Program-made: the position numbers and the translations under genes
The notes under the pieces: model-generated
Told to the model about the DNA's origin: nothing
The model's input: the letters and a program-made list of their open reading frames with translations, nothing else
The model's database searches: none
Shown here: positions 31,815 through 42,186 of the stretch, in pieces
Layout: every line of letters starts with the position of its first letter
Position numbering within the stretch: the first letter of the stretch is position 1
NCBI GenBank assembly: GCA_963575745.1
Contig: CAUYUJ010016703.1
Span: 62,001-126,000, forward strand
DNA length: 64,000 nucleotides
Direction of reading: 5' to 3'
Source of the DNA: Prorocentrum cordatum
Taxonomy: Eukaryota > Sar > Dinophyceae > Prorocentrales > Prorocentraceae

Positions 31815-33167
31815 ATGAGCACGGCAGACAGTGTGAGGACCCACGGGTCCATTGCCAGAAGTTTCCCGAGCCAGTGCCAGTTTAGCATGAGTCAGCCCGC
31901 GCTGACACCGTTGAGAGAAGCACTGCAAGGCAGCAGCATCAGATTCGAAGCACTAACGCTGGAAGTCTTGCAGAGCACAGGGGTGCTAGAGGAGGAGGCT
32001 GCTGTTGCCCTGCGTGTTTTTCCGCCCGACGACGGGATCGGCGACGTCTCCGTCGTCCTTTATTCTACCGACGGATCGCTTTGCCAACAAGGGGAGGGGA
32101 TGGGGGGATGGGCAGTGGTAAAAATAGTGGTTAGGAGGTACATGTACGGGGGAGTTTTACGAGGAGAACTTGCGAGCAGCAGTGCAATGAACCTTGAGCC
32201 GAGCTCGGCCACCAGCACCACGTTGGAGTGTCTAGCGGTGATGTGGACATTGTTTGCAATCATAGTTGAGCGCCCAGGGCATCCCTGCACCCTGGACAGC
32301 GACTCGCTTAATACGATTCGGGCAGCGCTTGGGCAAAACTTGCCAAATTCAGACAGGAAAATTGCTCAGCTTGTGCAGGTTGTTTGGGACTTGGCCTCCA
32401 AGCAGTGCTCACTGGAGCTCGCCCATGTCAAGGCCCATGCTGGCCATCCGTGGAATGTTTTAGCAGACAATGTGGCTACAGCCACAGCGAGACAGCTTTT
32501 GCCTGTGGCGCCCGAGCTACCGTGGAGAGTCATCCAAGCCATTAGGATTGAAATCTCACGCCTGTGGGAATGGGTCCTGGATGCGAGAGAGGACTCTCAT
32601 GCGTACCCCAGCGTTGTGTATGACATCGAGTGCGTGAGCCTCTCAGGCTTGAAGCCAGTTGCCCAGGCAGGGGATTTTCGAGAGCCGCACGCAAGCGACA
32701 TCAGGACCAGCAAGTTGCAGGTTGCTGTAGACATGCGTGTTGCCACTTTTAACGTGCAAAGCCTGCGGCATGCCTTTCGGCGGGGCTCGGAGGGAAGAAA
32801 TCGAGCACGCCGTGCTGCGGCGCTCCGCACTCAGATGTATAGGAGCGGCATACACATCATGGGAATTCAGGAGGGAAGGAACGAAAAGGGCACCAGGAGG
32901 GCAGGAGATTGGGTGTGCTTTGCAGCAGGACACCAGGACTTTGCGCTCGGTGTCGGGCTATGGATCAACGTGGGATCCCCCTATGGTGCGTCCAAGGGAA
33001 AGCCGATAACCTTCAGTGCACAGCAGATGCGAATCTTGTGGGCTGCACCGCGTTTGCTAGCATGCAGAATAGACGCTCCAGGGGTCAACCTCAATGTTCT
33101 AGTGGCCCACGTGCCTCATTCGGCTAACTCGGCCGGAGAAAAAAAAACAGTTTTTGGAAGGATTTAG
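31815..33167 (+). CDS. LINE ORF2, part 1: RNase H and endonuclease N-terminal half
   Basis: 450 residues from ATG 31815. RNase H comes first: LYSTDGSL (Asp), TTLECLAVMW (Glu), LDSDSL (Asp), then AHVKAHAGHPWNVLADNVA (His and last Asp), all four acidic residues present. The APE endonuclease begins near residue 310: MRVATFNVQSL (Asn) and GIQEGRNEKG (Glu), then LNVLVAHVPHS. The frame ends at TAG after a run of nine A at 33139-33147; the endonuclease continues in the -1 frame. RNase H normally lies after the RT in LINEs that have it, so an N-terminal RNase H is unusual. The protein would nick target DNA and remove RNA from the hybrid during target-primed reverse transcription. Confidence 0.8.
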   Translation: MSTADSVRTHGSIARSFPSQCQFSMSQPALTPLREALQGSSIRFEALTLEVLQSTGVLEEEAAVALRVFPPDDGIGDVSVVLYSTDGSLCQQGEGMGGWAVVKIVVRRYMYGGVLRGELASSSAMNLEPSSATSTTLECLAVMWTLFAIIVERPGHPCTLDSDSLNTIRAALGQNLPNSDRKIAQLVQVVWDLASKQCSLELAHVKAHAGHPWNVLADNVATATARQLLPVAPELPWRVIQAIRIEISRLWEWVLDAREDSHAYPSVVYDIECVSLSGLKPVAQAGDFREPHASDIRTSKLQVAVDMRVATFNVQSLRHAFRRGSEGRNRARRAAALRTQMYRSGIHIMGIQEGRNEKGTRRAGDWVCFAAGHQDFALGVGLWINVGSPYGASKGKPITFSAQQMRILWAAPRLLACRIDAPGVNLNVLVAHVPHSANSAGEKKTVFGRI

Positions 33168-34837
33168 ACGCTGTGTGCAACAAGTGGCCCCCGCAGTTGT
33201 GCTTTATGGATGGCAACTGCCACCTTGTTGGAGACGAAGGGTGTGAGGTGGCAGGAACCAAGGGCACGATTGGCTCTTCTTCTGCGGGCAGTGCGAGGTT
33301 GAAGGAGTGGCTTAATGATCACAAGCTTGTTGCTGCCAACACCTTCCTTGGGGAGGAAGCGGATTACACTTTCATAGCTAACAAAACGGGAAGCAAGCAT
33401 ATAATTGATTTTCTCATAGCAGACCACCAACTTTTCAAAGCCATGAGTGAGGTGGCAGTTCTGCATGAGGTGGATTTCATACGGAAGCAAGATGATCATT
33501 TCCCTGTGGTATCACGCCTTTGCTGGGTCAGAGACTCGGTGCGCGCTGCGAGGCAAGGGGCAGCTTTTGACGCACGCAAGCTACAGGATGAGACAGCTTG
33601 CGACAAGTTCAGAGCCCAGATAGCGAGCCTTGAGCTACCAGCCTGGGAAAAGAATATGAATGATCATTTGCTTGGGCTCAACGCCTCTGTTTTGGACGCG
33701 GCGAAAGAATGTTTTAAGAAAGATCCCGTTCGCCCCAGGAAAACTTACATTCAGGACAATGCCTTTTGGCTCATTAGGGTTAGAAGGGCCATGCAAAGGG
33801 CCCTTCACAAAGTTCGGCATCAAGGTGGGATCGATAGGTACGTGAACCGTTTATTTTTCCTTGCTCAGGATCTCAGGAAGGGAACCCTTCACTCCAAAGG
33901 CTGGGAAGTGGGAGCCTCCGGGGGTGTCTTTTGGGGGGATCTCGGCCACGGCTGGACGCAGCTCTACCAAATGGCTAAAGCCTTCTCTTGGAAACAACTG
34001 TGCCCCGATGAGTGGGTCTTAGGCCTAGCCAGATTCCTCAGAGAGTCGTCGGAGACACTCCTCAGAGCGCTTGACAGGGACTACAGTCAGATGCTGGAGG
34101 ACAATGCTCATCTCATTAACGTTAGTATCGACGGCCGTATCTCTCAGGCCGAGTGGCGGTACGCCAAGAAGCTTTTATTGCAGGGCGGCAAGCGCCACCG
34201 ACAAACGCTTTCTTTCCCGCGGCGCATTTCACCTGAGGGGCGGCCTCTGATCACGCCTCAGGAAGATGCAGATGACCTGCAACGACACTTTGGGGACATC
34301 GAAAAGGCCACCACAGCCTCCAGGGAACAGATTTTTAAGCAGTACAATGACAGGGGAACCATAGGGGGAGAAGATTTTCGGCTCAACCTGGACTGTGTCA
34401 TGCCACGTCAGGAACTGCAGAGGGCGTTCTCAAGGCTGAAAAGAGGAAAAGCTTCAGGCCCCGACATGATTGTCAATGAGTTGTACCTTGCTGACCCTGC
34501 GGGCATGGCGAGAGTGTATCACCCTGTTGTGGTGAAAGCTGCCATTTGCGTACGGGAGCCCTGCATCATGAAGCAGGGAGACGTAGTTAGTTTTTACAAA
34601 GGCAAAGGCGACCAGCGACTTGCGCTGGCTCAGAGAAGCATCCTGCTCAGCAACGCCCTTGCGAAGGTCCACCATCAGTTTCTTCGGACCCAGGTCTGGG
34701 GGTGTTTGGAAACTTGTCTGGCCGAATCTCGGCGTGGGGGCCTCAAGGGGAAGAGCACGGATGTAGCCACTCATTGGGTCAGGAGCAGGATAAGAGCACA
34801 ACAAAGATGTGGCTTCTGCTCGGCTGCCTTTTTTTTC
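33146..34837 (+). CDS. LINE ORF2, part 2: endonuclease C-terminal half and RT fingers
   Basis: Continues part 1 in the -1 frame from the A9 run: SFWKDLDAVCNKWPPQ, then MDGNCHLVG (the Asp/Asn pair normally GDFN), ADYTFIAN, HIIDFLIA and KQDDHFPVV (the catalytic His, usually SDH). A linker of about 250 residues follows. RT motifs begin with LKRGKASGPDMIVNELY, GDVVSFYKGKG, and a GLKGKSTDVATHWVRSRI segment. The frame leaves the RT just before motif A at a run of eight T (34829-34836). There is no start codon of its own; expression needs the upstream frame, a frameshift, or a corrected sequence. Confidence 0.78.
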
Positions 34838-36246
34838 TTGACTTGCGCGCGGCATTTTACAAGGTCATTAAGCAATTCATCTTGAGCCTGCCTGGAGAAG
34901 AGGACGAACTAAGAGCTGCATTAGAGGAGGTGCCTATTCCCCCAGCTCTGTTCCATGCCACCAAAGCTCTAGAATGCGACCCCATCCTCGACAAAGCTAT
35001 TTCGGACCCCCACCTCTTGGAGTTGGTTCGGGAAACTCAGGCTGGAGGCTGGTGGAAGGTGCGTGGATCGGCGGCGTATGTAAAACCTGCTTTAGGCAGC
35101 CGACCTGGGACCATTCTGACTACCGACATTTTCAATGTTGGCTTTGCTCCCATAGTGAAAGATATAGATCAGCAGATGCAGCAGAATGGGTTGGCGTGGA
35201 CACCGCCGCCCGCTGAGCTTCATTTCTCCACCGATGACGACCTTGAGAGTTCGGGGTCCTCGGTATCATTTGTAGATGATCTCACACCTGTGGCGGCCAT
35301 TGCGGAAGCAGAGCAGGCCATTTCACGAGCCTCCATGCTAGTGGACATCGTCTACGTGGGAGTATCCAAGTACGGACTTGAATTGAACGCTACCAAATCA
35401 TTTCTCATGCTCTCCCTTGTTGGCCGTGGTGCTAGAAAAGCCAAGCAGGCTATGGTACTTCAGGGGGGAGGGGGCACCTTGACTTCTGTCCAGCATGGGG
35501 TTGAGGTCCAGATTGATAGACAAATCAAAGGGCTTGGAACCCTCCTGGTGGAGGGTGGAGGTGCTGGGCCTGAAGTGGCCCACAGGATTTCCCAGATGAG
35601 GGCCGAACTTCGGCCCATCCAAGTGGCTCTTGGCAAAAGGAGGGCCCTCAAGCTGACCACTCGTTCTCGTTGCACGGATGCTTTTGCCTTAAGCAAACTT
35701 TGGTTCAACTGCTGTGTTTGGGAGCCCCTTTCCAACAAGTCTCATGGTAAGTTAGCTGCTGCTCAAGCCTCGGCCTATCGTGCAGCGCTGGGGGAGGCCC
35801 TCGGTGGCAACAAGGACCACCACCAGTCCCACGCGTCTGTTGTGCATGCTGTCAGCAGGCTCAATCACCGCAGTGTACTCCGCGTTGCCAGGCTGAGATA
35901 TCTCCCGAGGGTGCCCACCACGGGGCCTGCAGGCCTGAGAGTGGTTCTAGACACTCTGTGGGAAGACGCTGGAAGTTGGGTGGGAGCTATGAGAGAGGAT
36001 CTAGAATGGCTCAACACGAGGATGGACAAGCGACAGGTTCCAGGGGAGGGGGGTAATGATGACTGGCTCAGCTTTGCTAGGGCCAGGCCAAGGCGCTGCA
36101 TCAACATGGTGGTGGAAGCCGCCAGGCGTGAATTGTTTCATCAGCAGCAGCAGTATCTAGTGAAAGAAACTCTTAGGAATTGCCAAGCTCACGGACTCCC
36201 TGAGCACAGTGCTAGAGAGGAACAAAGCAGCTCCGAAGTAGTCGGT
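34837..36246 (+). CDS. LINE ORF2, part 3: RT palm and thumb
   Basis: Frame 1 from the T8 run. Motif A is FLDLRAAFYKV, motif B GSRPGTILTTDIFNVGF, motif C SFVDDLTPVA with both Asp present, and motif D YGLELNATKSFLML. A long thumb/C-terminal region follows with SKLWFNCCVWEPL and LRYLPRVPTTGPAGL. The frame ends at TGA 36259-36261 after a run of seven T (36246-36252). The intact catalytic YxDD-type box (FVDD) and motif A suggest recent activity of the lineage. In the frame upstream, the T8 run reads as T TTT TTC, a classical -1 slippery heptamer. Confidence 0.82.
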
Positions 36247-36250
36247 TTTT

Positions 36251-36739
36251 TTGTGTTATGAGTGTGGATACGTGGCCCCGTCGGGTCTTGCTATGCACCG
36301 AGGCAGGCAGCACAAACACGGGTCAGACTGCAACACTTGGGCTGTCGGGACGCACTGTCAGATGTGCATGTTTGAATTCCACTCTCATGGGAGACTCTGC
36401 AAGCATCTCAAGCATAATCGAAGCTGTGCGATGAGTTGGCATGCCATGATCTGCCATCGAGTGAATAAGGAGGAAGTTCAAGAGTGGAGGACCGCGAGCG
36501 CCCAGTTGCAAAAAAACAACAGGGGGATGGGAAAGCAAAAGCACGTGGCTGAGAAGGCTGCTGTCAGAATTTGCGGTCCTGCAAGAGGGGAAAGATTTCT
36601 CCACGAAAAAGCCATCCGTGTGCACCCTCCTTTGGTGCTGCAGGAGGCTGAGGCAAAGTGCCAAGTTATACCGAGGGCGGTGCTCGACATGCTCGCCCCC
36701 TCTTTTTCTCATCGTTGGCAAAGGCCAGCGGCAGAGTGA
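36251..36739 (+). CDS. LINE ORF2, part 4: C-terminal Cys/His fingers
   Basis: Continues in frame 2 after the T7 run. Two zinc-finger-like modules: CYECGYVAPSGLAMHRGRQH (C-x2-C...H-x4-H) and CQMCMFEFHSHGRLCKHLKH, then C. Many LINEs end in CCHC or C2H2 fingers that help bind the RNA or target. A basic segment with KNNRGMGKQKHVAEKAAVRI follows. The frame ends at TGA 36737; the protein appears to go on one frame over. Confidence 0.65.
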   Translation: MCYECGYVAPSGLAMHRGRQHKHGSDCNTWAVGTHCQMCMFEFHSHGRLCKHLKHNRSCAMSWHAMICHRVNKEEVQEWRTASAQLQKNNRGMGKQKHVAEKAAVRICGPARGERFLHEKAIRVHPPLVLQEAEAKCQVIPRAVLDMLAPSFSHRWQRPAAE

Positions 36740-37238
36740 CGACTTCCAGGCTAAGCTGGAAGAGGAGTGTGCCAACAACATGCAAGAGATAATCGTGCTT
36801 CACTTGTCCTGGGAAGAGTGGGCTCTGCAGGACGAGCGGAGTTGGTGTGGCAAGCTTCAGCAGGGTAAGCTCGCGGGGGGAGCTTTTTTTCTGCCTGTCT
36901 GCTGGGGCGTAGGGTCTGCCCGCGAAAAGTGCGTCAGGTCAGTGGGGGACGTTTGGGGGCCCCCGAGGTTGAATTCAAAAGTTAGAGATGTTGTCGGCAG
37001 GGAAAATGCGGCCCTGAGGGGGGCCCTTGCGCTCAGCGTTGGTGCCTTCCTGCACAGAGTCCCATGGATCACCGTGAGCCCGACGATGATGATGGGCCAT
37101 CAGCTCACCTTTGCCAAGGTTCCCATGGTGCATGAAGTCGCCATGCATTGCAACGTCAGGGTGTCCGAGCTTCATGCCTGTGCGTTTGGCGATGATACTT
37201 ATCTTGAACCATTCTCTCTCCTCCCTGTCCACCTCTAG
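36700..37238 (+). CDS. LINE ORF2, part 5: C-terminal extension
   Basis: Frame 3 continues after a C/T-rich run near 36697 with DDFQAKLEEECANNMQEIIV and HLSWEEWALQDERSW, then KCVRSVGDVWGPPRLNSKV and a histidine-rich end, stopping at 37238. The charged, balanced composition supports coding, but no named domain is seen. It may be the true C-terminus of ORF2 or decayed sequence. Confidence 0.45.
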
Positions 37239-37239
37239 G

Positions 37240-37665
37240 GCTTAACTCTGGAGATTGATGCCCTGGATGGAAGAGGGGGGTGCAGGGGCGATCACATGCG
37301 CTGCAGCTGTGAGGGGAGGAGGGAATGTATGAGCTATTGCCTCCCCCATCCTTTTATTCTAGAGTGACCGCTGCGTTTGCGAGTTCATGGCAGTTATGTG
37401 CTCATGAGATGTGCTGGGAGAAGGATGCCGAGGGAGTTGGGGTGGATAACTTCTGGCGGCCTCTCGATCCGTTCTTGTCCTGGGACTGAATGCTGCGCTC
37501 GCCTTGGTCCGTGTTGCTTTGTTGGATGGGGCCCCTGATGTCGCGACAGCATTGCATGTGCGGATCGGCTCCGAAGTGAGCCCTCCTTGCTCCTTTTTCC
37601 TTGCCCCCCCTTTTTCCCAATCCAAGCATAGGCCACTTATGTGCAGGCCTTGATATCGCCGAGCC
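37240..37665. other. LINE 3' region or flank, no gene
   Basis: No motif on either strand. Probably the LINE 3' untranslated region. It ends near four gccga copies (37659-37678) leading into the triplet array. Confidence 0.4.
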
Positions 37666-38083
37666 GAGCCGAGCCGAGGAGGAGGAGGAGGAGGAGGAGG
37701 ACGAGGAGGACGAGGAGGACGAGGAGGAGGAGGAGGAGGAGGAGGCGGCGGCGGCGGCGGCGGCGGCGGCGGAGGAGGAGGAGGAGGAGGAGGAGGAGGA
37801 GGAGAAGAAGAAGAAGAAGAGTAATAAGAATAATAATTCGACTAAGAATAGTAATAATAATTAGAATAAGAATAAGAATAATACTAAGAAGAGGAATAAG
37901 AAACATAATAATAATAGAAAGTAGTAGAAGAAGAATAATAATCAGAAGAATAATAATACGAATAATAGTAATACGAATAAGAAAAATAAAAAGAATAAGA
38001 ATAATATTAATAAGATGAAGACGAATACTAAGAATAATAAGAAGAAGAGGAGGAGGAGGAGGAGGAGGAGGAGGAGGAGTCAA
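37666..38083. repeat. Graded triplet array: GAG, GCG, GAG, GAA, AAT-rich
   Basis: GAG/GAC to 37740, (GCG)8 to 37770, GAG to 37805, GAA to 37820, then A-rich aataag/aataat repeats to 38040 and GAG to 38078. The A-rich part is the most AT-rich DNA in this half of the window and could include the LINE 3' tail. Confidence 0.9.
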
Positions 38084-38445
38084 TGCACCCCTTCAGCACC
38101 GCCATCCTGTTGCCCATCCTGCTCTTTTGCCTTGCATGCACTGTCTGCTGCGCTGACTGCTTCTCTTCATGACTTGAGTGTTTATCTGCAGCTACAGCTT
38201 TGGCTCTAGGGAAACGGAAAAGGAGCGAGCCTGCGGCGCGCGCGTGGGTCGGCCGGCGGGCCGGCTTCCTCCCTTCAGTGTTACCCTATTGTTTGCTTGA
38301 CGGCATTATCCCTTCTTCCCCATGTCATCGGCGAAGCCCACTAAACCATGGTATACCAACGGAACATTTTGCAGGGATTATGAATACCCAGACATAATAT
38401 AGGTTATCGGCCGAAGCGACGGGGCAGCCGTTTGCTTCGCAGAGC
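38084..38445. other. No gene seen
   Basis: Short GC-rich and AT-rich patches with no ORF content. It may contain the copia 5' end; I could not find a matching terminal repeat downstream. Confidence 0.4.
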
Positions 38446-38889
38446 ATGGGATCACAGGAAGGAGCGCTCGGGCGAACAGAAGATCTATGCCTTCCCGAGC
38501 GTAGCGAAAGTGTGGGCGCCTCCACGAGACGACCAAACTCTTTGAATCTTCCCAGAAGGCGAGCATCAGAGACTGTGTTTGACTTGACAGAAGGGGATTC
38601 CTCGGTTGACTCGGTGACCAGGTCTAGAGCGCAAGCCTCGGGCGGAAGGTATGGCGCAGCCAAAACTTCCGCCGTGGGACCATCTGATTTGGTGTTGGTG
38701 CATTCGGGCTCCCAGCCATCGATTGACTTAGATATTGAGATGGAGAAGTTGTTGGATCACGTCCCCATGGGAATGTCAGGTGTCGAGAATCTTTGCGTGG
38801 AACGCGCAGCGCAGTTCGCGTTGCATGTACAAAGTGAGGGTGTGAGCGACTTACAATCGGAAAGGGACAGTTCGCACTCGATTGTTTAG
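38446..38889 (+). pseudogene. copia gag, N-terminal acidic segment
   Basis: 147 open codons: Ser/Glu/Arg-rich, with SETVFDLTEGDSSVDSV and SIDLDIEMEKLLDHVP, ending in TAG at 38887. A disordered acidic head upstream of a coiled coil fits the start of the copia gag in this lineage. There is no catalytic content. The first codon shown is ATG, but the real start is uncertain because upstream sequence is decayed. 38999-39312 may continue it (STVEEIQKAILDSDDDLED). Confidence 0.5.
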
Positions 38890-39626
38890 AACGAAACATA
38901 TGCCCACTTCCACACTTCGCCTGGTCCATCGCATCATCTCGCTCCTCTCCCTTATGGATGTGTCGGGCTCGCCTCAGGCGCACGCCCGTTGGCGAACGTG
39001 ATAGTTTACCATTCAACGGTTGAGGAAATTCAGAAGGCCATTCTTGATTCGGATGACGATCTCGAAGACGGAGGAAGCCCCGACCGAGGCAGACGCTCGT
39101 CGGCACAGCCGATGTCGAGCTCTCCCGATGTCATGCGTGCGATAAGGAATACACGAGAATCTACAGGCATGATTCCCCATCCGATGACAAAGAAGCCGAA
39201 GGGTGAGAATGATGACTTAATTCTTCACCTTTATTGCAAGGTTTTCACCGACCAGCCTTCACGTTGCCCCAGACTAACAGGGGCAGAGTGCCAGAACTTG
39301 ACGAGCTCGTAATGCCGGACGAAAGTGACGAAACATCACAGAGTCGGGGCGTCGATTGCAGTAATCGGGGTGTAAGAAAGAGCAAGGGGGCAACGCGCGC
39401 CTACCTCCAGCAGTGCGCGAGGACGTTCCAGCAAGGCCCCCAGGGCCAGATGTTCCAGCTCCAGGGGATTCGACGCCCGTGATCACCGCGGCTGTCGTCG
39501 AATAGAACCGCCGACAGCTTCTCGGCGCGGGAAAGTTGCTGGAATGCCGGGCCCGCGTGTCCGACTCAGGCGGGGAATCAGTGTCCGGGGGAGGCGCGCA
39601 GTCCAGGGTGTTCATGTCGAAGGCCT

Positions 39627-40500
39627 GTGTGCTCGCAGTGTTCGAATGTTTGTCCTAAGCGCAGTCTAGCGTGGCTTCGTGGGGAATGTATTGCGATGGA
39701 AGAGTACAAGTGCGATCGCATCGCCATTCAAGAGTGGGCGGGAAGCCTGAGACAGGATCGAGAACAGTTGAGAGCTGCGAGTGCGCAAATGCAGCATATC
39801 ATCCTTGAGGCGCATGTTGATAAAGAGGCCGCTGAAGAGGCTAAACGCATGCTTGCGGACTCCGAGGCAGAGGGGCAGGCAACGGCGCAGAAGGTGGGGC
39901 ATGAGAAACTTGTCATTGTTGAAAATGCGCAGAAACGGATGCAGCAAGCTGAGGCCAGCGTAGCAGGAGTTACAGGCGAAGCCCGGCGGCGCCTTGGTCA
40001 AGGGGAGAATGAAACATGGGGAATCCAGAGTGTGGCCGCGCAAGTGGTGTCAGACTCTCAGCAGAAGGCTGAGAGAGAAAGCTGAATGCAGAGAATGGCT
40101 GATGCCGCCAGGGGGGAAGAAGAATGGGCCCGAGAACACGCGGCGCGGGAAAATCACGAGCTCCGCAATCAACTTGAAGCTGCTAGACCTGAGGCCGAAA
40201 GAGTGGGGCCCGAAGCTCTGCGTGCTCTTCGAGATCAAGAGCAGAAGGCCCATATTATCAGAAATGAGGACCACGAGAGAATGGCCGTTGCCTGGGATCG
40301 TTTGAATGGGCGCGCAGCTGAACAAATAGAAAACAGCGCTCTTGCCACTCGGGCCGCGAGTGAGGGCAACAGGAGGTTGAGGTCTGTTCTGGAGCAACAT
40401 CGGATGGACAAAAATCAGGGGGTAAGGTCCGGTTGCCCGGGCAACCCGCGAGAGAGGTCTTGCCAAGAGGTAGGGTCCACGACTGCGGCTTTGCCGGCAG
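39627..40500 (+). pseudogene. copia gag, coiled-coil segment
   Basis: Frame 3 reads a long coiled coil: RQDREQLRAASAQMQHIILE, EAKRMLADSEAEGQATAQK, one TGA at 40083, then NHELRNQLEAARPEAERV and RMAVAWDRLNGRAAEQIENS. Heptad-like Glu/Ala/Leu/Arg spacing is continuous across the single stop. This is typical of the self-assembling part of a gag. After about 40500 the frame loses protein character. Confidence 0.55.
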
Positions 40501-40855
40501 ATGTGGGATCCGAGGAAGAGTTCGGATCGACGCCGGCACGGCCGGCGCATGTTGAGCCGCCTCTTCGTCGGATCGCTGCTCGCCCCGTTCGTGAGCATGG
40601 CCATATGCGAGCACAGACGCGAACAGGCAATCCGAGTCAGATCTGTCGCCATTGTACCGAATCTTATGCATGGGTTGGTCGATGCGCGCGTGTAGGGATC
40701 ATCTGGACGTGGGCGCCGAACGGTGCGCTGAGTATGCCTGGAAGAAAGAGTTTGGGCGACAGGATGATCTCGAGAAAGGGGGGGCCGCAAGTCATCCCTG
40801 ATGCTCGCCGTGCCAACGGCGATCCTGATGAACAAAGGCACCGAGACACTCGGAT

Positions 40856-42186
40856 TTGCCTGGGGATGTTGGACCTGAACGCAAGACAAGCAATCTCGCC
40901 GATCTTATGTGCATGCCAGTATTTAAAGCAGACAAGTCGGATTTCGATGACACGCCCATGTTGACCGGTCCGTCTGTGCCCGCGCGTCCTTTCGCAAAAT
41001 CGCATTTCATTCCTGGGCCCGTTGTCGAGAAGTCTCTCGGTGCGGGTGAAGGTTCGATGCGGGGGTATGTCCAGGGAATGAATCCTGGGGGTGTCCCTTC
41101 TATTGCCAAGATTTCAGGGCCTCCGGACAATTTTGACTTGCCTGGGCACCTCCCTTTCACCATCGGCTCAGCCGTGACTGGTGAAGGAGGTGGAGATCCG
41201 GGAGGACACGACGACGACCAGAGAGATGATCAGAGTACAGCCCCCCAGCACTGGCATGATCGTCGCAATGCGCTTTGACGAGACAGGTGAGCCCAAGCCA
41301 CCCAAAGGCCCCCCAGGGGGACCTGGTGGCGGCGGCGACCCAGACGGAGACGGCGGCGGGGGGCCGAATGGCCATAATGACCCAACCTGGCAGCCGTTTA
41401 ATGCCAACCAAGTGAATGTGAATTGGAGGAGCTTTGGAAACAATAGAGAATTAAACTTGCTGGGCATACCGAGTGCCCAGCCACTCCGCGATTGGAAACA
41501 GCATTGCGTAAGAGCGGTAGCTGGATCATGGCATGACGTTAAGGCGGCGCAGACATGGGTCACTGAAGCCATGGAACCCCAACGTGCCGAAGGAGAACCT
41601 TAGAGACTCCGGGGCATTGATGCGCTTTGACATGATGATCGCAACGAATATGTTTGAGAAATTTGCCAAGATGAAGCGCAACCGACGTCTGTCAGTGCAG
41701 CATACTCATTTCCTTTCACAAATCAACCGCGCGGAGCATTCCTGCCAGATTGAGGGGCGACTTCTCACTGGCCGACAAATGATTCGCGAGATACGTGTTT
41801 GGTGCTCTGTCAGGTCCGAAAGCGGACGACACTGGATATGTTGCGATGTGTTTAGAATAAAGATTTTTGCGAACAGATTTGACAGGTTCCGAGGCTTGAG
41901 TATGCAATGCAGTGGTATGAATTGTCGACATGCTCCGGGCACGGGGATGCGCACTTATTAATGGCTTTTTCTCCAGGTCGAATTTCTTATGATGCGGGGC
42001 AGAGAACAGTGGGCAATATCCGAACATGAATTGACCCTCAATTCCAGAAGTAGACAGGCCCGCCTGGCAGGTGGGGCGAACGAGGGTGGCGGGGGCGGAC
42101 GAGGGGCCTCCGCCATGGCGGAGGATTGCCTACGGACAAGGCGGCGAGCTGAAGAGCTAAAGGCGAGACGACTTCCAAATTTGTGA
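40856..42186 (+). pseudogene. copia gag, capsid-like region
   Basis: Spread over three frames. 40856-41278 has DKSDFDDTPMLTGPSVPAR. 41181-41603 has a Gly/Pro/Asp-rich linker and then LRDWKQHCVRAVAGSWHD, which is the conserved Trp-containing helix of copia gag. 41533-41961 has QIEGRLLTGRQMIREIRVW, the conserved GRQ helix. 41989-42186 ends with a helical Arg/Glu segment. Frames switch at about 41570 and 41965. In Ty1/copia this domain packages the RNA. Confidence 0.6.

Larger units (their letters stand above)
29450..37240 (+). mobile_element. Non-LTR retrotransposon (LINE), nearly intact
   Basis: About 7.8 kb. ORF1 (29707-31491) is a zinc-finger, coiled-coil, Gln-rich protein. ORF2 (31815-37238 with frame changes) encodes, in order, RNase H, an APE-type endonuclease, a reverse transcriptase and Cys/His zinc-finger-like modules. 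Catalytic residues of all three enzymes are present. The frame changes lie at A9, T8 and T7 runs and a C/T-rich run. The left end borders a GGA array and the right side is followed by 400 bp of unassigned sequence and a GAG/GCG/AAT array. I could not place the exact 3' tail or a target duplication. Confidence 0.85.
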
